Origin: an uncultured Eubacterium sp.
GTDB taxonomy: Bacteria > Bacillota > Clostridia > Lachnospirales > Lachnospiraceae
Assembly: GCA_905235555.1 (NCBI GenBank)
Contig: CAJOMD010000020.1
Location: forward strand, 1-43,116
DNA length: 43,116 bases
Direction: 5' to 3'
Shown: piece after piece, positions 41,672-43,116 of the stretch
Numbering within the stretch: the first letter of the stretch is position 1
Layout: each line of letters opens with the position of its first letter
Notes under the pieces: model-generated
What the model was told of the DNA's origin: nothing
Seen by the model: the letters and a program-made list of their open reading frames with translations, nothing else
Databases searched by the model: none
Translations under genes and position numbers: made by a program

Positions 41672-42682
41672 ATGATTAATGAAGCAATTAAAAAATTAGT
41701 AGAGAATGAAAACTTAACTAGTGAAGAGGCAAAACAATGTATGAACGAAATAATGAGTGGCGAGGTTAGTGATGCATTGATAAGCGCATACTTAATTGCG
41801 CTACGCATGAAAGGTGAGACTATAGATGAAATACTTGGTAGTGCACAGGGTATGAGAGAAAATGGTAAAAAGTTAGAGCACTCAATCGATTTGCTTGAGA
41901 TAGTAGGAACTGGTGGAGATAGTGCTGGAACATTTAACGTTTCAACTACATCTGCTTTTGTGGCAGCTGGAGCTGGCTGTATGGTGGCTAAACACGGAAA
42001 TAGAGGTGTATCTAGTAAATCTGGAGCTGCTGATGTGTTAGAGGCATTGGGTGCAGACATTACTATAGAACCTGAAAAAGCAAAAGAGGTATTGGCTGAG
42101 AGTGGATTTACATTTTTGTTCGCTCAAAAATATCACCCAGCAATGAAATATGTAGGACCAGTTAGAGGACAGTTGGGAGTTAGAACTATTTTTAATATTT
42201 TAGGACCTTTAACTAATCCAGCTAGCGCTAATAAAAACGTTATTGGTGTATATGACGAAAACTTAGTAGACCCTATTGCAAAAGTTTTGATGCAGTTAGG
42301 TGTTAACCGAGGAATGGTGGTCTTTGGACAGGACACGATGGATGAAATATCTGCCAGCGCTAAAACAACGGTTTGCGAGATTAGAGAAAAGAAAGTAGTT
42401 AGATATGAACTAGACCCTAGAGATTATGGCTTCGAACTATGTGCAAAAGAAGACTTGCAAGGTGGCGACGGAGAAGAAAACGCTCAGATTACTAGAGATA
42501 TTTTAGAAGGTAAAATTACTGGACCAAAGTTAAATGCTGTGTTATTAAATGCTGCAGCTGCCATTTACTGCTATACAGATGAAGTTACTTATGAAGAGAG
42601 TATCGATATAGCAAGAAATGCAATCAATAAAGGTTATGCTATTCAGGCGTTAGATAAGTATGTAGCTGCTACTAAAGCGTAA
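41672..42682 (+). CDS. trpD: Anthranilate phosphoribosyltransferase
   Basis: A 336-residue enzyme that adds phosphoribosyl from PRPP to anthranilate. The PRPP loop EIVGTGGDSAGTFNVSTTSA lies near residues 75-94, followed by VAKHGNRGVSSKSGAADVLE (second conserved loop). The YHPAMKYVGPVRGQLGVRTIFN and LGPLTNPA segments bind anthranilate. Length is normal. AAGGAG precedes ATG 41672. trpC follows 8 nt after the stop. Confidence 0.98.
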   Translation: MINEAIKKLVENENLTSEEAKQCMNEIMSGEVSDALISAYLIALRMKGETIDEILGSAQGMRENGKKLEHSIDLLEIVGTGGDSAGTFNVSTTSAFVAAGAGCMVAKHGNRGVSSKSGAADVLEALGADITIEPEKAKEVLAESGFTFLFAQKYHPAMKYVGPVRGQLGVRTIFNILGPLTNPASANKNVIGVYDENLVDPIAKVLMQLGVNRGMVVFGQDTMDEISASAKTTVCEIREKKVVRYELDPRDYGFELCAKEDLQGGDGEENAQITRDILEGKITGPKLNAVLLNAAAAIYCYTDEVTYEESIDIARNAINKGYAIQALDKYVAATKA

Positions 42683-42690
42683 GGAGTTTT

Positions 42691-43116
42691 ATGATTTTAC
42701 AAGAGATTGCTCAATCCACTAAGGAAAGAGTGAATAAAGAAAAAAGCATAAAGAGTTTAGAAGATATAAAAAAAGAAGCGCTAGCGCTTTCTAAGGGTTG
42801 TTTTGAGTTTGAAGAGGCAATAAATAAACCTGGCATGTCTTTTATATGCGAAGTTAAAAAGGCATCGCCATCTAAGGGTGTGATAGCTAAAGACTTTCCA
42901 TATGTGGAGATTGCAAAGGCATATGAAAAGGCTGGTGCATCTTGTATATCCGTTCTAACAGAACCTGAATATTTTAAAGGGGATAAAAAATATTTAAAAG
43001 AGATTAGTGAGAGCGTAAACATCCCGCTTATTAGAAAAGACTTTGTGGTGGACGAGTATATGATTTATGATGCGAAGGTTTATGGAGCTGACTGTGTGCT
43101 ACTTATTTGTTCTTTG
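42691..43116 (+). CDS. trpC: Indole-3-glycerol-phosphate synthase, N-terminal part
   Basis: The window ends inside this gene after 142 codons. AAGGAG lies just before ATG 42691. The visible protein has MILQEIAQSTKERV, the catalytic FICEVKKASPSKGVI (Lys of the active site), ISVLTEPEYFKG, IPLIRKDFVVDEYMIYDA (second Lys) and the start of the next beta strand, ADCVLLICSL. These form the first half of the TIM barrel that closes the indole ring. It is the fourth gene of the trp operon; trpF, trpB and trpA would be expected further downstream. Confidence 0.97.
   Translation, partial: MILQEIAQSTKERVNKEKSIKSLEDIKKEALALSKGCFEFEEAINKPGMSFICEVKKASPSKGVIAKDFPYVEIAKAYEKAGASCISVLTEPEYFKGDKKYLKEISESVNIPLIRKDFVVDEYMIYDAKVYGADCVLLICSL

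Overview
The window looks like the chromosome of a low-GC member of the Clostridia, most likely Lachnospiraceae. This is inferred from gene content and from the signals: AGGAGG-type ribosome binding sites, many extended -10 promoters (TGnTATAAT), T-box leaders before pheST and trpE, a Firmicutes-type 6S RNA, Mini-ribonuclease III next to cysS, ATP-dependent PEP carboxykinase, and a 2Fe-superoxide reductase typical of anaerobes. I see no phage, insertion sequence, CRISPR array or plasmid gene. Most of the window is core metabolism and translation.

Layout. 1-3317: the end of argS, a small membrane protein on the minus strand, then a HAD phosphatase / CPBP protease / glycosyltransferase operon. 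3402-4330: a PAP2-type membrane protein divergent from a tRNA-Val/tRNA-Met pair. 4525-8721: ispF, a GNAT acetyltransferase, cysS, mrnC, rlmB and tRNA-Thr. 8792-10339: ilvN-ilvC. 10400-13028: an A24 prepilin-type peptidase, then a compact signalling cluster of an RsbW-like kinase, a small HD alarmone-hydrolase-like protein and a STAS domain fused to an APH-type kinase fold. 13220-17189: tRNA-Ser, leuC-leuD-thrC and a YfbR-like nucleotidase. 17242-21824: topB, glmS and a left-handed beta-helix protein. 22000-24850: pckA, 6S RNA, superoxide reductase and a DUF4190-like protein. 24916-25758: a YihY/BrkB membrane protein on the minus strand. 25815-31902: T-box-controlled pheS-pheT, a frameshifted queA, and aroA. 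32068-35740: a large secreted GH16 glucanase split by a frameshift. 35792-36892: tyrA (minus). 37081-39168: an EF-G paralogue with altered GTPase motifs. 39224-43116: T-box-controlled trpE-G-D-C, the last gene cut by the window end.

The genes serve amino-acid supply (Ile/Val/Leu, Thr, Phe/Tyr/Trp) and its coupling to translation. Each T-box carries a specifier matching its operon (UUC before pheST, UGG before trpE), and the variable T-box base (UGGU and UGGC) matches the usual discriminator base of tRNA-Phe and tRNA-Trp.

The points most worth a second look are the RsbW / alarmone hydrolase / STAS-APH cluster, two disrupted genes (queA; GH16 at an AG dinucleotide run), an aroA that seems to lack about 20 internal residues, an EF-G paralogue with Tyr in place of the catalytic His, and two membrane-protein genes whose promoters predict leaderless mRNAs. 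The two frame breaks could be real mutations or sequence errors; the sequence alone cannot decide. Nothing here is a clearly new defence or mobile system.
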